Assembly (NCBI RefSeq): GCF_009696675.1
Contig: NZ_VULN01000006.1
Coordinates: 1 to 64,000 of the forward strand
DNA from: Acidaminococcus fermentans
GTDB lineage: Bacteria > Bacillota > Negativicutes > Acidaminococcales > Acidaminococcaceae
Direction: 5' to 3'
Length of the DNA stretch: 64,000 nt
Shown here: positions 8,253 through 17,505 of the stretch, one piece after another
How positions within the stretch are numbered: the stretch's first letter is position 1
How the letters are laid out: the number at the start of each line of letters is the position of its first letter
Program-made: the position numbers and the translations under genes
Notes under the pieces: generated by a model
Told to the model about the DNA's origin: nothing
The model's input: only the letters and a program-made list of their open reading frames with translations
The model's database searches: none

Positions 8253-9968
8253 CTACTCCTGGCTTACGCCCTCCAACACCACATGACCATCCGGCAGCAA
8301 AGCTCCTCCGCAGCCGTCCACCCGCTGGGTACCGGCTGCATAATATTCTCCATCCCGGCACATGACGCTGTTGAGCATGGTGCTCATGGCCTGATCACTG
8401 GGGACCTTCACAATGGTATGACCCCGTTTCCGCAGTAGGTCCAGGGTATCCTCCGAAACCCCCAGTTCCACTTCCAGGCCCTGTTTCCGGGTCTGACAGT
8501 GGATGTAAGGAAGGCCTACCAACCGCTCCGGTGTCAGGCCAAAATCCACTCCGTTGACAATTCCCTGGACAATCCCGGTGATGATTCTGGGGCCCCCTGC
8601 CGCTCCGATGGCCAGGAAAGGTTTTCCATCCCGGCACACCATGGTGGGAGCCATGCTGGAGAGTGGGGTCTTCCCGCCGGCAATGCTGTTGGCCATGCCA
8701 TAGCTGAGCCCCTGGCTGGTAATGGCACCTGCTTCCGCCGAAAAATCGCTCATGGCATTGTTCAGAACGAATCCCAAGCCATCCACCACAATGCCGCAGC
8801 CGAACCAGTCACGGACGGTCTGGGTCTGAGAAAAGGCATTTCCTTCTTTATCCATGACCACAAAATGGGAGGTATTCCCGGGATAGTCTTTGGCGGCGAT
8901 ATTCTCTGCTGCTGCAAATTCTCCGGCTTCTTCTGTCATAAAAGCTGCTCTTTCTTCCGCAAATTTTTTGCTCACCAGCCGGTCTGTATCCACTTGGACA
9001 AAGTCCGGGTCCCCCAGAGCCTGGCTCCGGTCAGCAAACCCCAGTTTCATGGCTTCTGCCAGTGCATGGATGGTAGCCGCTGTATTCTGCCCGGTTTTCC
9101 TTACATCTCTGGTTTCCAGGATATTCAGCATTTCCAGTACGGCACAGCCGCCGCTGGGCGGGCCGAAGGACACCACATCCGTCCCATGATAGGAGGTATG
9201 GAGCACCTGGCGGTATTTGGGCCGGTATTCCGTGAAATCTTCCAGGACAAAACAGCCGCCCCTTGCATTGATCAGATCCACCATCTGTTGGGCTGTGCTG
9301 CCAGTATAAAAAGCATCAGCCCCTTTTTCTGCTACCTGTTCCAACAGCTTTCCGATTTCCGGATTGGTCTGTTTTTCTCCAAACCGGTACTGGCTGCCGT
9401 CCGGCTTCAGATACAGTTTCCGGAAAGCGGCGGAAAGTCTCCGTTTCCGGCGGACAGAATCGTCCTCCATGGTCAGAGATTCCGTATATCCTGTACCAAA
9501 GCCTTCTTCCGCCAAACGGATGGCCGGTGCTGCCACATCCTTCCAGGTCAGGGTTCCGTATTTTTCCAGTACTTCTTCCAAAGTCCGCAGCAGTCCGGGA
9601 ACAGCCACCGATTGACCTCCCAGATCCTTCCATTCATCCTGGACTTCTCCATCTTTGATGAACAGATCCGGGCCGGCCGCCTTGGGAGCGATTCCCCGTC
9701 CGTCCAGGGCAACGAATTTATTTTCTTTGGCCACGTACAGCAGAGAAAAGCACCCGCCTCCCAATCCGGAATGATGGGGTTCCACTACGGAAAGGGCCAG
9801 TGATACGGCCACCGCCGCATCAAAGGCATTGCCGCCTTTTTTCAGGATTTCCAATCCCGCCCGGGTGGCATAGACGCTGTTGCTGCTGATGGCACCACAG
9901 GATCCATGAGCCACCGGACGGCTCCAGTAGGAAGGCCACATATAGATTTCTTTTTTTGTCTGAGTCAT
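8253..9968 (-). CDS. Gamma-glutamyltransferase family protein (second copy), no signal peptide
   Basis: A 571-residue paralog of the 6303-8027 product, sharing GLEILKKGGNAFDAAVAVSL, HHSGLGGGCF and AGGPRIITGIVQ. The processing site is GNTSHFVVMD, with Thr as expected nucleophile. No export signal is present. ATG at 9968 overlaps the TGA of the upstream symporter gene in an ATGA, so the two are probably translationally coupled. It could hydrolyse imported gamma-glutamyl compounds; the substrate preference is not predictable from sequence. Confidence 0.85.
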   Translation of the reverse strand: MTQTKKEIYMWPSYWSRPVAHGSCGAISSNSVYATRAGLEILKKGGNAFDAAVAVSLALSVVEPHHSGLGGGCFSLLYVAKENKFVALDGRGIAPKAAGPDLFIKDGEVQDEWKDLGGQSVAVPGLLRTLEEVLEKYGTLTWKDVAAPAIRLAEEGFGTGYTESLTMEDDSVRRKRRLSAAFRKLYLKPDGSQYRFGEKQTNPEIGKLLEQVAEKGADAFYTGSTAQQMVDLINARGGCFVLEDFTEYRPKYRQVLHTSYHGTDVVSFGPPSGGCAVLEMLNILETRDVRKTGQNTAATIHALAEAMKLGFADRSQALGDPDFVQVDTDRLVSKKFAEERAAFMTEEAGEFAAAENIAAKDYPGNTSHFVVMDKEGNAFSQTQTVRDWFGCGIVVDGLGFVLNNAMSDFSAEAGAITSQGLSYGMANSIAGGKTPLSSMAPTMVCRDGKPFLAIGAAGGPRIITGIVQGIVNGVDFGLTPERLVGLPYIHCQTRKQGLEVELGVSEDTLDLLRKRGHTIVKVPSDQAMSTMLNSVMCRDGEYYAAGTQRVDGCGGALLPDGHVVLEGVSQE

Positions 9969-11338
9969 GCTGCTTCCTTCTTTCCAGTCATCAGAGACAC
10001 GATGATCCCCACAGAATACGTTACGATTACCACAGGATACACCGCTTCCAGCATATCCGTCAGTTTCAGGAGCATCCAGGCAACCCCCACGATCATCCCG
10101 CAGAGCATGCTCCAGAAAGCCCCCTGAGGAGTAATCTTCTTCCACATGATCCCTGCCAGGATGGAAAAGCTTACCGGTGCCGCAGCCACATGCTGCAGAG
10201 TCAGGAACAGGTTGGTCAGCGCATTGCTGGGAATCAGGTTGGCCGGCAGCAGGGTCAGGTAAGCAAAGATAAAGGTGATCCACTTGGAAATCTTCAGCAC
10301 CTTGGCATCATCCGCCTGGGGATTGATTTCCGTCTTGTACACATTGGTGATGATGGTCCCAGTGGCCAACATCATGGTGGCCATGGTGGCCGCAATGATC
10401 ATAGTTGCGAAGGCAAAGACCACACCAGCGAACAACGGGCTGCTGAACGCTTTGATGGCATAGGCAAAAGCTGTGGTCCCATTCCCCAGATCAGCGCCGG
10501 AAGCCTTGGAGAACATACCGCAAATAGCCGTCAGAACGCAGATGGGCGCAGCAATCACATACCCCAGGATGGACCCGGTCCGGGCCGCTTCAGGAGATTT
10601 TGCCGACAGCAGAGGCTGGAGTACGGACTGCATCACCGCCGTACTGATGCACCCGCCTACGATCCAGGCAATAATCCGATGGGTGGGCATGTTGTGCCAG
10701 GAGGCATACTGGGCCGGCAGTTTGGCCAAGAGGCCGCTGTAGTTCCCGAATTTGGGCAGCGTGGTGAAGACAAATGCCATCAGCAGGATATAAGTCCCGA
10801 TGCAGACCACCCGGCCTACGGCAGAGGCACCCCGCATACCGGAAAAGCTGGTGTAGACCACCGCAATGGTTACCCCGATCAGCATGGCCCAGCTGACGCT
10901 CAGCCCCGGCAGTACGATCTGCACAATACTGGAAACCGTCTTCAGCTGGATAGGAATGTACAGGAACCCGTAAACGATCCAGGCGTAAGAATACAGCCGG
11001 GCCGTCTTCTGTCCAAATTTCAGCTGCAGATATTCCGGCACGGATTCACTGGGCAGGTTTTCCCGGATCAGTTTGGCGAAGAAGGCCAGGAAGATAAAAT
11101 AAAAACTGCCCGCAATGGAGTACCAGGCACCTGAAATGCCCAGGTTGTATCCATTTTGAGCAGCTCCCACTATTGCCATACCGCCAATCTGCCAGGCCGC
11201 AAAAACGCACCCCAAAGACCAGGCTCCCAGAGTACGGTCACCTCCGGACCACTGACTGGCCGCTTTGATGCTGGAACCAGCATACACACCGATGCCGATG
11301 ATCAGGCAAAAGGTAATGACCCAGATTGCCACCAACAT
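9965..11338 (-). CDS. Sodium:solute symporter (SSS family), second copy
   Basis: A 457-residue paralog of the 4911-6272 symporter with the same landmarks (GIGVYAGSSI, CVFAAWQIGGMAIVGAAQN, WYSIAGSFYFIFLAFF). ATG at 11338 follows AAGGGAGGG. It shares an ATGA overlap with the downstream GGT. The pair is a mirror image of the 4911-8027 pair, ending tail to tail with it. Regulation may come from the GntR protein encoded next to it; a 16-bp palindrome lies about 100 bp upstream. Confidence 0.85.
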   Translation of the reverse strand: MLVAIWVITFCLIIGIGVYAGSSIKAASQWSGGDRTLGAWSLGCVFAAWQIGGMAIVGAAQNGYNLGISGAWYSIAGSFYFIFLAFFAKLIRENLPSESVPEYLQLKFGQKTARLYSYAWIVYGFLYIPIQLKTVSSIVQIVLPGLSVSWAMLIGVTIAVVYTSFSGMRGASAVGRVVCIGTYILLMAFVFTTLPKFGNYSGLLAKLPAQYASWHNMPTHRIIAWIVGGCISTAVMQSVLQPLLSAKSPEAARTGSILGYVIAAPICVLTAICGMFSKASGADLGNGTTAFAYAIKAFSSPLFAGVVFAFATMIIAATMATMMLATGTIITNVYKTEINPQADDAKVLKISKWITFIFAYLTLLPANLIPSNALTNLFLTLQHVAAAPVSFSILAGIMWKKITPQGAFWSMLCGMIVGVAWMLLKLTDMLEAVYPVVIVTYSVGIIVSLMTGKKEAA

Positions 11339-11441
11339 AAAAATCCCTCCCTTAAAAAATATGATTGCAGCAGCCTGCACGAAGACAGACTGAAACATCC
11401 GGCTTTAGGAAATATGTTGATGGCTATCTTGTTTCCACTTC

Positions 11442-11457
11442 AAGAAATATATTTCTT
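11442..11457. promoter_or_regulatory. Perfect 16-bp palindrome upstream of the symporter gene
   Basis: AAGAAATATATTTCTT is a perfect palindrome between the symporter start (11338) and the end of the GntR gene (11572). It is a candidate operator, possibly for that GntR protein, though AT-rich palindromes can also occur by chance. Confidence 0.35.
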
Positions 11458-11571
11458 ATCCTCTGCAGCAGAATATATTCGGTATTTTTTTCTTTATTTT
11501 CTTTCAGTATATCTGATTTCCCTTTAATTTTCAATAGTTTTTGTCACATTAATTTATTCTAAAGTAATATA

Positions 11572-12240
11572 TTACTTCTTCCAATATTCCGGCAAAGTCC
11601 TGGCAAAAGAGTTCTTCAGATGGGTCTCCATAGCCTTATAGGCTTTCTTTTCATCTTTCTCTGCAATGGCCTCATAGACTTTTCGGTGCTCCGCATACAC
11701 TTTTCGGGCATCAATGGAATTGTTGTAGACGCTCTTCACTTCAAACCGGAGATAATGGTCCAATACCACATCCAGGAACCGGAAAAAGATTTCGTTGTGG
11801 GCAGACTGTATTACAGCCCGATGAAAGCTGTGGTCGATTCGGTACAGCCGTTGCCCATCTTCTGAAGGAAGGCCTTCCTGAAGAGAAGTCAGCAGGCTGT
11901 CCATTGCCTGCCGGTCTTCTTCATTGGCCCGCTGGGCTGCCAGCTGGGCGCAGATGGGTTCCATGGTCATCCGTGCTTCCAGGATATCATGGGCTTTTTC
12001 AAAGGATACCGGCTGGATCAGTACTCCTCTGCCCCGGCAGAACGTCACATACCCATCAGTCTGGAGTTCCAACAGAGCTTCCCGCAGAGGTGTTTTGCTG
12101 ATACCCAGTTCCCGGCACAAGCTTTCCTGAGAATAAATGGCGCCAATCCGGAAACGGTTGAATAAAATGGCATCCTTGATCCGGTCATAGGCAATATCCT
12201 TGTAAGAAAGTTTTCCTGCAGTCCCTTTTTTCTGTTCCAT
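11572..12240 (-). CDS. GntR-family transcriptional regulator (FCD domain)
   Basis: The 222-residue protein has an N-terminal winged helix (YDRIKDAILFNRFRIGAIYS, then LCRELGISKTPLREALLEL, near residues 15-65) and a C-terminal all-helical FCD effector domain with the metal-binding-type histidines (DHSFHRAVIQSAHN, EHRKVYEAI, ETHLKNSF). ATG at 12240 is preceded by AAAGGAAGGG. It sits between the dehydrogenase operon and the symporter/GGT operon, all on the minus strand, so it may control either or both. FCD regulators typically sense small carboxylic or amino acids. Confidence 0.88.
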   Translation of the reverse strand: MEQKKGTAGKLSYKDIAYDRIKDAILFNRFRIGAIYSQESLCRELGISKTPLREALLELQTDGYVTFCRGRGVLIQPVSFEKAHDILEARMTMEPICAQLAAQRANEEDRQAMDSLLTSLQEGLPSEDGQRLYRIDHSFHRAVIQSAHNEIFFRFLDVVLDHYLRFEVKSVYNNSIDARKVYAEHRKVYEAIAEKDEKKAYKAMETHLKNSFARTLPEYWKK

Positions 12241-12355
12241 AACGGGTCCCTTCCTTTCGTCACTGTCGATTTTATTATAACGGGTACCGACAGTCATGGA
12301 AAGAGACTCTGCCAGAACAGGAAACCGCCATTTGAAGAAATCACTGCCAACAAAG

Positions 12356-12387
12356 AAGTGTGCAGCCAACTTCCATGCTGCACACTT
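12356..12387 (-). terminator. Terminator of the gltS/dehydrogenase operon
   Basis: A perfect 11-bp stem (AAGTGTGCAGC / GCTGCACACTT) lies 14 bp past the stop codon at 12402. Confidence 0.75.
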
Positions 12388-12401
12388 TGTAAAGCATTTC
12401 T

Positions 12402-13544
12402 TCAGATCTTCGCCACGAACCGGTTGTAATGGAGAGCGGACAGATCCACTTCGGTCTTGTTTTCCGTAACCAGCTCTGCCAGCTGATTGCCCACTGCCGG
12501 GCCGATGCCAAAGCCATGGCCGGTAAATCCGCAGGCCAGCATCAGACCGGGGACTTCTTCCACGTTCCCCAGTACCGGAACCAGGTCCACACATTTGTCT
12601 TCTTCTCCGGCCCAGGTCCGGACGATTTTGGCTTTGGCCAGATCCGGAAAATATTTCATGATGCCCCGGCAGACACAGGGAGCGGTAATACTGCAGTTGC
12701 TCTTGGAGTTGGGGCGGTCTATGGGGTCTTCCGTAAACCCTTCCAACCCGCAGTCTCCACCGAATACAAAGGATCCATGATTGGTCTGATGTCCGTAAAA
12801 ATCCGCTTCGGCCGTCCCCAGCATCTGATTGAACATATGAGGCTCCGCTTCCGTGACCAGAGCTTCGATGATATTCACTTCAATGGGGACATCAATGCCT
12901 ACAGTGGCAGCCAGGGCCCGGCTTCCGTATCCAGCGGCCAGGAGCACTGTATCCCCTTCATAGACAGCTCCGCTTTCCGTAATCACCTGACGGATATGTC
13001 CCTTGATTTTCCTCAATTGAATTGCTTTATCTCCACTGTAATACCGGACCCCCAATCTTCTGGACGCCATATAAAAGGCCAGTGTGGTAGACAGGGGATT
13101 GGCATGTCCATCAGTAGGACACCAGCTGGCTCCAATGACTTCTTCGGAAAGATACGGATTGATGGCCCGTACTTCATCTCCGTCAATCATTTTTACATCC
13201 ACACCGCAGTCATAGGCGGAATCTGCCAGTTTTTTCAGGATCTGGAGATGTTTTTCCGTTTTCCCCAGCCGCAGGTTCCCATCCTGATGATATTCGCAGT
13301 CATATCCCAGTTCTTCAGAAATATGAGGCCAGATATTCTTCACTCCATACTGCATGAGAGGCAGTTCCCTGGCATCCCGTCCGGACTGGCGGACGCCCCC
13401 TCCGTTTCGGGAAGACGCACCGTTTCCCACATTTTTGTCCCCTTCCAGGACTATGACACTGCATCCTCGTTTAGCCAGATAGTAGGCCGTGGAATTTCCC
13501 ACAATGCCGGCTCCCACAATGATTACATCTGCCGTACTCATCAT
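12402..13544 (-). CDS. FAD-dependent amino-acid dehydrogenase subunit (DAO family, HcnC-like)
   Basis: A 380-residue DAO-fold flavoprotein. The N-terminal dinucleotide motif is DVIIVGAGIVGNSTAYYL and the C-terminal flavin-contact region is GFTGHGFGIGPAVGNQLA. Members oxidise secondary or D-amino acids at the C-N bond. Its start overlaps the stop of the upstream [2Fe-2S] protein (ATGA), and three more redox subunits precede it. The set resembles the HcnABC, opine oxidase and hydroxyproline dehydrogenase complexes. In an anaerobe electrons should leave through the partner Fe-S proteins rather than to oxygen (inference). Confidence 0.8.
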   Translation of the reverse strand: MMSTADVIIVGAGIVGNSTAYYLAKRGCSVIVLEGDKNVGNGASSRNGGGVRQSGRDARELPLMQYGVKNIWPHISEELGYDCEYHQDGNLRLGKTEKHLQILKKLADSAYDCGVDVKMIDGDEVRAINPYLSEEVIGASWCPTDGHANPLSTTLAFYMASRRLGVRYYSGDKAIQLRKIKGHIRQVITESGAVYEGDTVLLAAGYGSRALAATVGIDVPIEVNIIEALVTEAEPHMFNQMLGTAEADFYGHQTNHGSFVFGGDCGLEGFTEDPIDRPNSKSNCSITAPCVCRGIMKYFPDLAKAKIVRTWAGEEDKCVDLVPVLGNVEEVPGLMLACGFTGHGFGIGPAVGNQLAELVTENKTEVDLSALHYNRFVAKI

Positions 13545-13873
13545 TTTTCCGCCTCCCCTGTTTCCCGTGCAAAGACTTCCATTTCAAGAGGACGCATGGG
13601 AGCCCGGCTGGTGGCCGGTTCCAGCTCTGCCGGGCTGACTCCCAGTTCTCTGGCTATGATGCCTTTAACCAGCTTGGCGCAGGTCTGGCCCTGACACAGC
13701 CCCATGCCGCAGCGCAGGAACCGCCGCACTTCTGTAATGGTATACAGTCCTTCATGGACGGCCCGCCGGATTTCTCCCTTGGTGACTTCTTCACAGCGGC
13801 AGATAATCATGTCATCATCCGGCTGCGGAACAAATTCTCCAATATCTCTGGAACGATCAATGATTTTTCCCAT
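13541..13873 (-). CDS. BFD-like [2Fe-2S]-binding protein
   Basis: A 110-residue protein with the four-cysteine BFD-type pattern: MIICRCEEVTKGEI near residue 22 and RRFLRCGMGLCQGQTC near residue 55. In related dehydrogenases this domain is fused to the HcnB- or HcnC-like subunit; here it is a separate gene between them. It overlaps the DAO gene by 4 bp and follows the 527-residue flavoprotein gene by 40 bp, so it is very likely an electron-transfer subunit of the same complex. Confidence 0.85.
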   Translation of the reverse strand: MGKIIDRSRDIGEFVPQPDDDMIICRCEEVTKGEIRRAVHEGLYTITEVRRFLRCGMGLCQGQTCAKLVKGIIARELGVSPAELEPATSRAPMRPLEMEVFARETGEAEK

Positions 13874-13913
13874 ATCCTGTCAGTCCTTTCCTGTTCCGGT
13901 TGATCTCCGTCCG

Positions 13914-15497
13914 TTACGCCTTTTTGAAGAACCGTGCCTTCATGGCATATTCCAGAGGGACTTTCATGGTCAGAAGACTGGTCTTGTCATAGGCAGGGCT
14001 GCTCTTTACGGCAACCACTTCCGCCGTGCAGACTGTTTCCCCGTTTCTGCCCAAAGCCATCCCTTTATCCCCGCTCTTGGGCAAAGGCAGGAATTCATAG
14101 GGAAGAGTGATTTCCGCAGTTCCCTCGGACTTGTCTTCCTTCAGCAGAAAAATGGCCTGACCAGGACAGCTGGCCACACAAAGACCGCATCCCGTACAGC
14201 GTTTTTCTGCACTGAGACAGGGAAGAGCCGTAATGTTGTCTCCTACCTTGATACAGTGGTTGGGACATACATCCTGACAGGGATTGCAGGGAATATTCTG
14301 GGTACATTCGATTACCGGATGGATCTCCTCTTTTTCCGTTACCCCAGGGAAGCGGGTGATTTCCTCGTCAGTCACATACCCTTTCTTCAATAAAGTAGTG
14401 GAAATGGGGATGCCTTCTTCCGTTTCGGTAATGGTCTTGCCCCGGTTCCTGGGAGCGAACATTCCCTGCCGCAGTCCATCCAGGGCTTTGTCCAGCCCTT
14501 CCAGACTTTCCGTCTCTTCCTTTTCCGTAGTGTACCCCAAGTATTCCGCCGCCAATTCTCCGGCCATCCGGCCTTCGATCATGGCCGAACTGGCTTCTTC
14601 GATACCGGATACATCTCCTGCCACAAACAGACCGGGAATGGAAGTCCGTCCATATTCATCACAGATGGGAACCTGGCCGCCCCGTTTTGGATTGTCTTCC
14701 ATCTCACAGCCCGCCATTTTCAACAGCTGGGACATGGGAGACAGCCCAACGGCCACACAGATGGTATCTACATCGAAATGTTTCTCCGTTCCGGGAATGA
14801 ACTGGAAATGGCTGTCCACTTCCGCAATGGTCACCCCTGTCACATGTTCCTTGCCTTCCGCCTTCAGGATGGTGTGACTGGTATAGAAGGGAACCCCAGT
14901 CCGGGCCACCTTGGCTGCATGGACACCGTAGCCGCCGATTTTAGGTGCCGCATCCACCAGAGCCACCACTTCGCAGCCTGCCTGGAGCAGCTGGAAGCTG
15001 ACCACCAGTCCCACATTGCCGGACCCCAGCATCAGGATTCTATTTCCCGGACGTACTCCATACAGATTCATCATGGTCTGGGCTGCACCGGCCCCCATGA
15101 CTCCCGGAAGGGTCCAGCCATCAAAAGGAACCATGTTTTCCGAAGCTCCAGTGGCAATGATTACCGTGTCCCCTTTAATATGATGGATGGCATCATCCAT
15201 CCGATAGACCACTTCTTTGTCCCGGTACAGACCGATTACCGTGGCATTGAGTTTTACCTGGACACCCAGGGCATCTGCTTCTTTCAGCAGTTCTTCCCCG
15301 ATCCGGAAGCCCCGGATCTTGGCTTTGTGTTCCTTGGACCCAAAAAATTTATGGATCTGTTTGAAAAGCTGTCCCCCAGGCCGTGCATTTTCATCCAGAA
15401 CAACCACATCCAAGCCCTTTTTGGCTGCTTCGATGGCAGCGGACAGACCAGAAGGACCAGCGCCTACAATCACCAGATCATATCGTGTCATTTGCAT
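13914..15497 (-). CDS. FAD/NAD-type oxidoreductase fused to a 2[4Fe-4S] ferredoxin domain (HcnB-like)
   Basis: A 527-residue protein. Residues 1-330 form a pyridine nucleotide-disulfide oxidoreductase-type module (YDLVIVGAGPSGLSAA, a second GSGNVGLV motif, and GLFVAGDVSG). The C-terminal part contains two Fe-S clusters: NIPCNPCQDVCPNHC and RCTGCGLCVASCP. The start at 15497 (MQMTRYD) has GGGAGAG at good spacing; an ATG at 15512 lacks a site. Together with the ferredoxin, BFD and DAO genes it forms a heteromeric amino-acid dehydrogenase. The 4Fe-4S extension is absent from aerobic HcnB and fits ferredoxin-linked anaerobic metabolism. Confidence 0.82.
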   Translation of the reverse strand: MQMTRYDLVIVGAGPSGLSAAIEAAKKGLDVVVLDENARPGGQLFKQIHKFFGSKEHKAKIRGFRIGEELLKEADALGVQVKLNATVIGLYRDKEVVYRMDDAIHHIKGDTVIIATGASENMVPFDGWTLPGVMGAGAAQTMMNLYGVRPGNRILMLGSGNVGLVVSFQLLQAGCEVVALVDAAPKIGGYGVHAAKVARTGVPFYTSHTILKAEGKEHVTGVTIAEVDSHFQFIPGTEKHFDVDTICVAVGLSPMSQLLKMAGCEMEDNPKRGGQVPICDEYGRTSIPGLFVAGDVSGIEEASSAMIEGRMAGELAAEYLGYTTEKEETESLEGLDKALDGLRQGMFAPRNRGKTITETEEGIPISTTLLKKGYVTDEEITRFPGVTEKEEIHPVIECTQNIPCNPCQDVCPNHCIKVGDNITALPCLSAEKRCTGCGLCVASCPGQAIFLLKEDKSEGTAEITLPYEFLPLPKSGDKGMALGRNGETVCTAEVVAVKSSPAYDKTSLLTMKVPLEYAMKARFFKKA

Positions 15498-15548
15498 CTT
15501 CATCTCTCCCATCTGCTGAATCCGAATTTTCCTGTAACCCCTGCAGCC

Positions 15549-15914
15549 TCATTTCTGCTGATCGAAAGGCAGCGGACTGACTCCATACTGGGTCTTCACG
15601 TCCATTCCCGCCTTCAGCGGCGTCATGCAGGTACGGATATTGGGTTTGCCGTCCACAATCATGACACAGTCCGTACAGCGGCCAATGGCACAGAAGATGC
15701 CCCGGGGCTTGTGCTTTTTCTGGGTATACCGGTGGATCTGGACCCCGGCAGCCTTCAGGGCAGCCGCAATGGGCTCGCCCTCATACCCTTTCAGAGTCTT
15801 TCCGTCAAAAGTGAATTCCACGATTTTCTTTCCGATGTTCTGTTCTCCCAGGATCGGATGTTCCAGGATACGGGATGCTTCTCCAAGTTCATTCTCTTTT
15901 TCTGCTGTACACAT
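15549..15914 (-). CDS. [2Fe-2S] ferredoxin-like subunit (HcnA-like)
   Basis: A 121-residue protein whose cysteine motif PRGIFCAIGRCTDCVMIVDG plus a later IRTC binds a plant-type [2Fe-2S] cluster. The same small subunit occurs in HcnABC-type and hydroxyproline dehydrogenase complexes. AGAGGGGGAAA precedes the ATG. It lies 48 bp after gltS and 51 bp before the large flavoprotein gene in one operon. Confidence 0.85.
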   Translation of the reverse strand: MCTAEKENELGEASRILEHPILGEQNIGKKIVEFTFDGKTLKGYEGEPIAAALKAAGVQIHRYTQKKHKPRGIFCAIGRCTDCVMIVDGKPNIRTCMTPLKAGMDVKTQYGVSPLPFDQQK

Positions 15915-15962
15915 ACGTTTTTTCCCCCTCTATGCAGTTCTGGATCAAATCAGGACAAGCTT

Positions 15963-17387
15963 TCAGTTCTTGGCCATGGCCGCCACAGCAACCCCTTCCG
16001 GAGCCTTGGCTTTTTCAGGTGCATATTCTGCAAAAGGATGCCAGGTACCCAGGACTTTGGGGACAAAAGCCAGAACCAGTGCCAGAGCCGTGGTAGCAAT
16101 GGTACAGTTGATGTATCCGTATTTCATCACCCAGTAGGGCATCATGGCGGTCAATACTCCGCCGCCGATGGCCCAGTCACTGAAGGGACTGGAGAGTGCC
16201 AGGATTTCCAGTGCATTGGATTTCAGTTCCGGATCACAGGTCTTCAGCAGCAGCATGCCTGTGGCAAACACCCCGGTGGCTTCTCCATAGTGGAGCATAT
16301 TGTATTCAAACCAGTCTTCTCCGTAGAAGTGCCGCACATACCAGATATGGCCGAAGAACATCACTGCCATCATCACACCCTGCTGGATGATCAGCGGCAC
16401 GGCAAATTTTACAACCACTGGAATATTCACAGACGCCACAGCTCCGGTAACCAGCAGCTCCAGGCAAATGCCCTGAATCCGGCTCATGATGCCCCGGTCC
16501 AGGCAATCCTTCCAGGGCGTGTGGTTCATGACTTTCCGCATCAGCAGACCAGCAAACAGGGCCGTAACATACCAGGTAATGGAAATATGCAGATAGGTGT
16601 CAATCAGTTTTTTCCCGATCCATCCCAGATAAACAGCCACACAAAGAATGGCAAAATGGAAAGCCAAAGGATCGATGACCCCATTTTCAATGGTGGCCCG
16701 CCCCACTGCCGGCCGTTCCTCTTCCGGATAGACTTCAGTGGCCTCCGCTTTCAGAGATGCTTTATCGTGGAAATAATGGGTCCAGCCTTTCCGTACGGCA
16801 ATATTGATCAGGATCATGCCACTGAGGATGCCCCAGATCAGTCCAACTGTAGCAGAAGTAATGGAAAGAGAGGCACCGTCCGCCCATCCCAGTTCTTCAA
16901 ACACCTGGGCCATGCCCCCAGCCGTACCATGACCGCCCAGCCAGCCTTCTTCCACAATGACACTGAACAGCGGATCCACATGGGACAGCGGAATCAGGAT
17001 CAGGGCACTGAGAAGCATGGGGATAGCATATTGGGCCAGAGAAACCATCCATCCGAAGGAAATGGTACTGGCCACTTTTTTCACAGTTCCCTTACCGCTG
17101 CGGACACTGTTGAACATCAGCATGGGAGCAAACACAAAAGTGATGAGCCGTCCGGCAAATCCGGCCCAGGAAGACGTGATTTCCTTGGGAATGACACCCA
17201 GGAAAAAAGGCCCCAATGCCAACCCGATCAGCCCGGCCACCAAAGAGGCCGGTACATGATATTTGCGCAGAAGGCCCACTTTCAGGCGGACCATGGTACC
17301 CACAATCAGCAGAATGCCCAGCAAAGAAACACTGAGCACCAGGGAATCCAGTGTTCCCCCGTTCAACGCCGCAATCTTCGGAATCAT
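15963..17387 (-). CDS. gltS: GltS-type sodium:glutamate symporter
   Basis: A 474-residue membrane protein of the ESS (GltS) family with about 10-12 hydrophobic segments and the characteristic GGHGTAGGMAQVFEELG stretch near residue 155. GltS carries glutamate with sodium. This protein is longer than E. coli GltS (401 residues), mainly through a charged loop near residue 230, so a related amino acid or opine is possible. ATG at 17387 follows GGGAGGGG. It leads the operon that encodes the amino-acid dehydrogenase, which suggests it imports that enzyme's substrate. Confidence 0.8.
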   Translation of the reverse strand: MIPKIAALNGGTLDSLVLSVSLLGILLIVGTMVRLKVGLLRKYHVPASLVAGLIGLALGPFFLGVIPKEITSSWAGFAGRLITFVFAPMLMFNSVRSGKGTVKKVASTISFGWMVSLAQYAIPMLLSALILIPLSHVDPLFSVIVEEGWLGGHGTAGGMAQVFEELGWADGASLSITSATVGLIWGILSGMILINIAVRKGWTHYFHDKASLKAEATEVYPEEERPAVGRATIENGVIDPLAFHFAILCVAVYLGWIGKKLIDTYLHISITWYVTALFAGLLMRKVMNHTPWKDCLDRGIMSRIQGICLELLVTGAVASVNIPVVVKFAVPLIIQQGVMMAVMFFGHIWYVRHFYGEDWFEYNMLHYGEATGVFATGMLLLKTCDPELKSNALEILALSSPFSDWAIGGGVLTAMMPYWVMKYGYINCTIATTALALVLAFVPKVLGTWHPFAEYAPEKAKAPEGVAVAAMAKN

Positions 17388-17495
17388 ACATACCCCTCCC
17401 CTTTTGAACCATTCAGACCACACTTTGCTTCCATCCTGCGCTGTCTGTTTCCGCGCCTTCCAGTTTTTCTTTATTACGGTAGAGAACTGGTTGGA

Positions 17496-17505
17496 TTGTG
17501 TACAA
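17496..17505. promoter_or_regulatory. Candidate operator upstream of gltS
   Basis: TTGTGTACAA (TTGT-N2-ACAA) lies about 110 bp upstream of gltS. FCD-type GntR regulators often bind short TNGT/ACNA half-sites, and such a regulator is encoded at the other end of the operon. The match is short. The rest of 17388-17677 is AT-rich with no gene. Confidence 0.25.
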
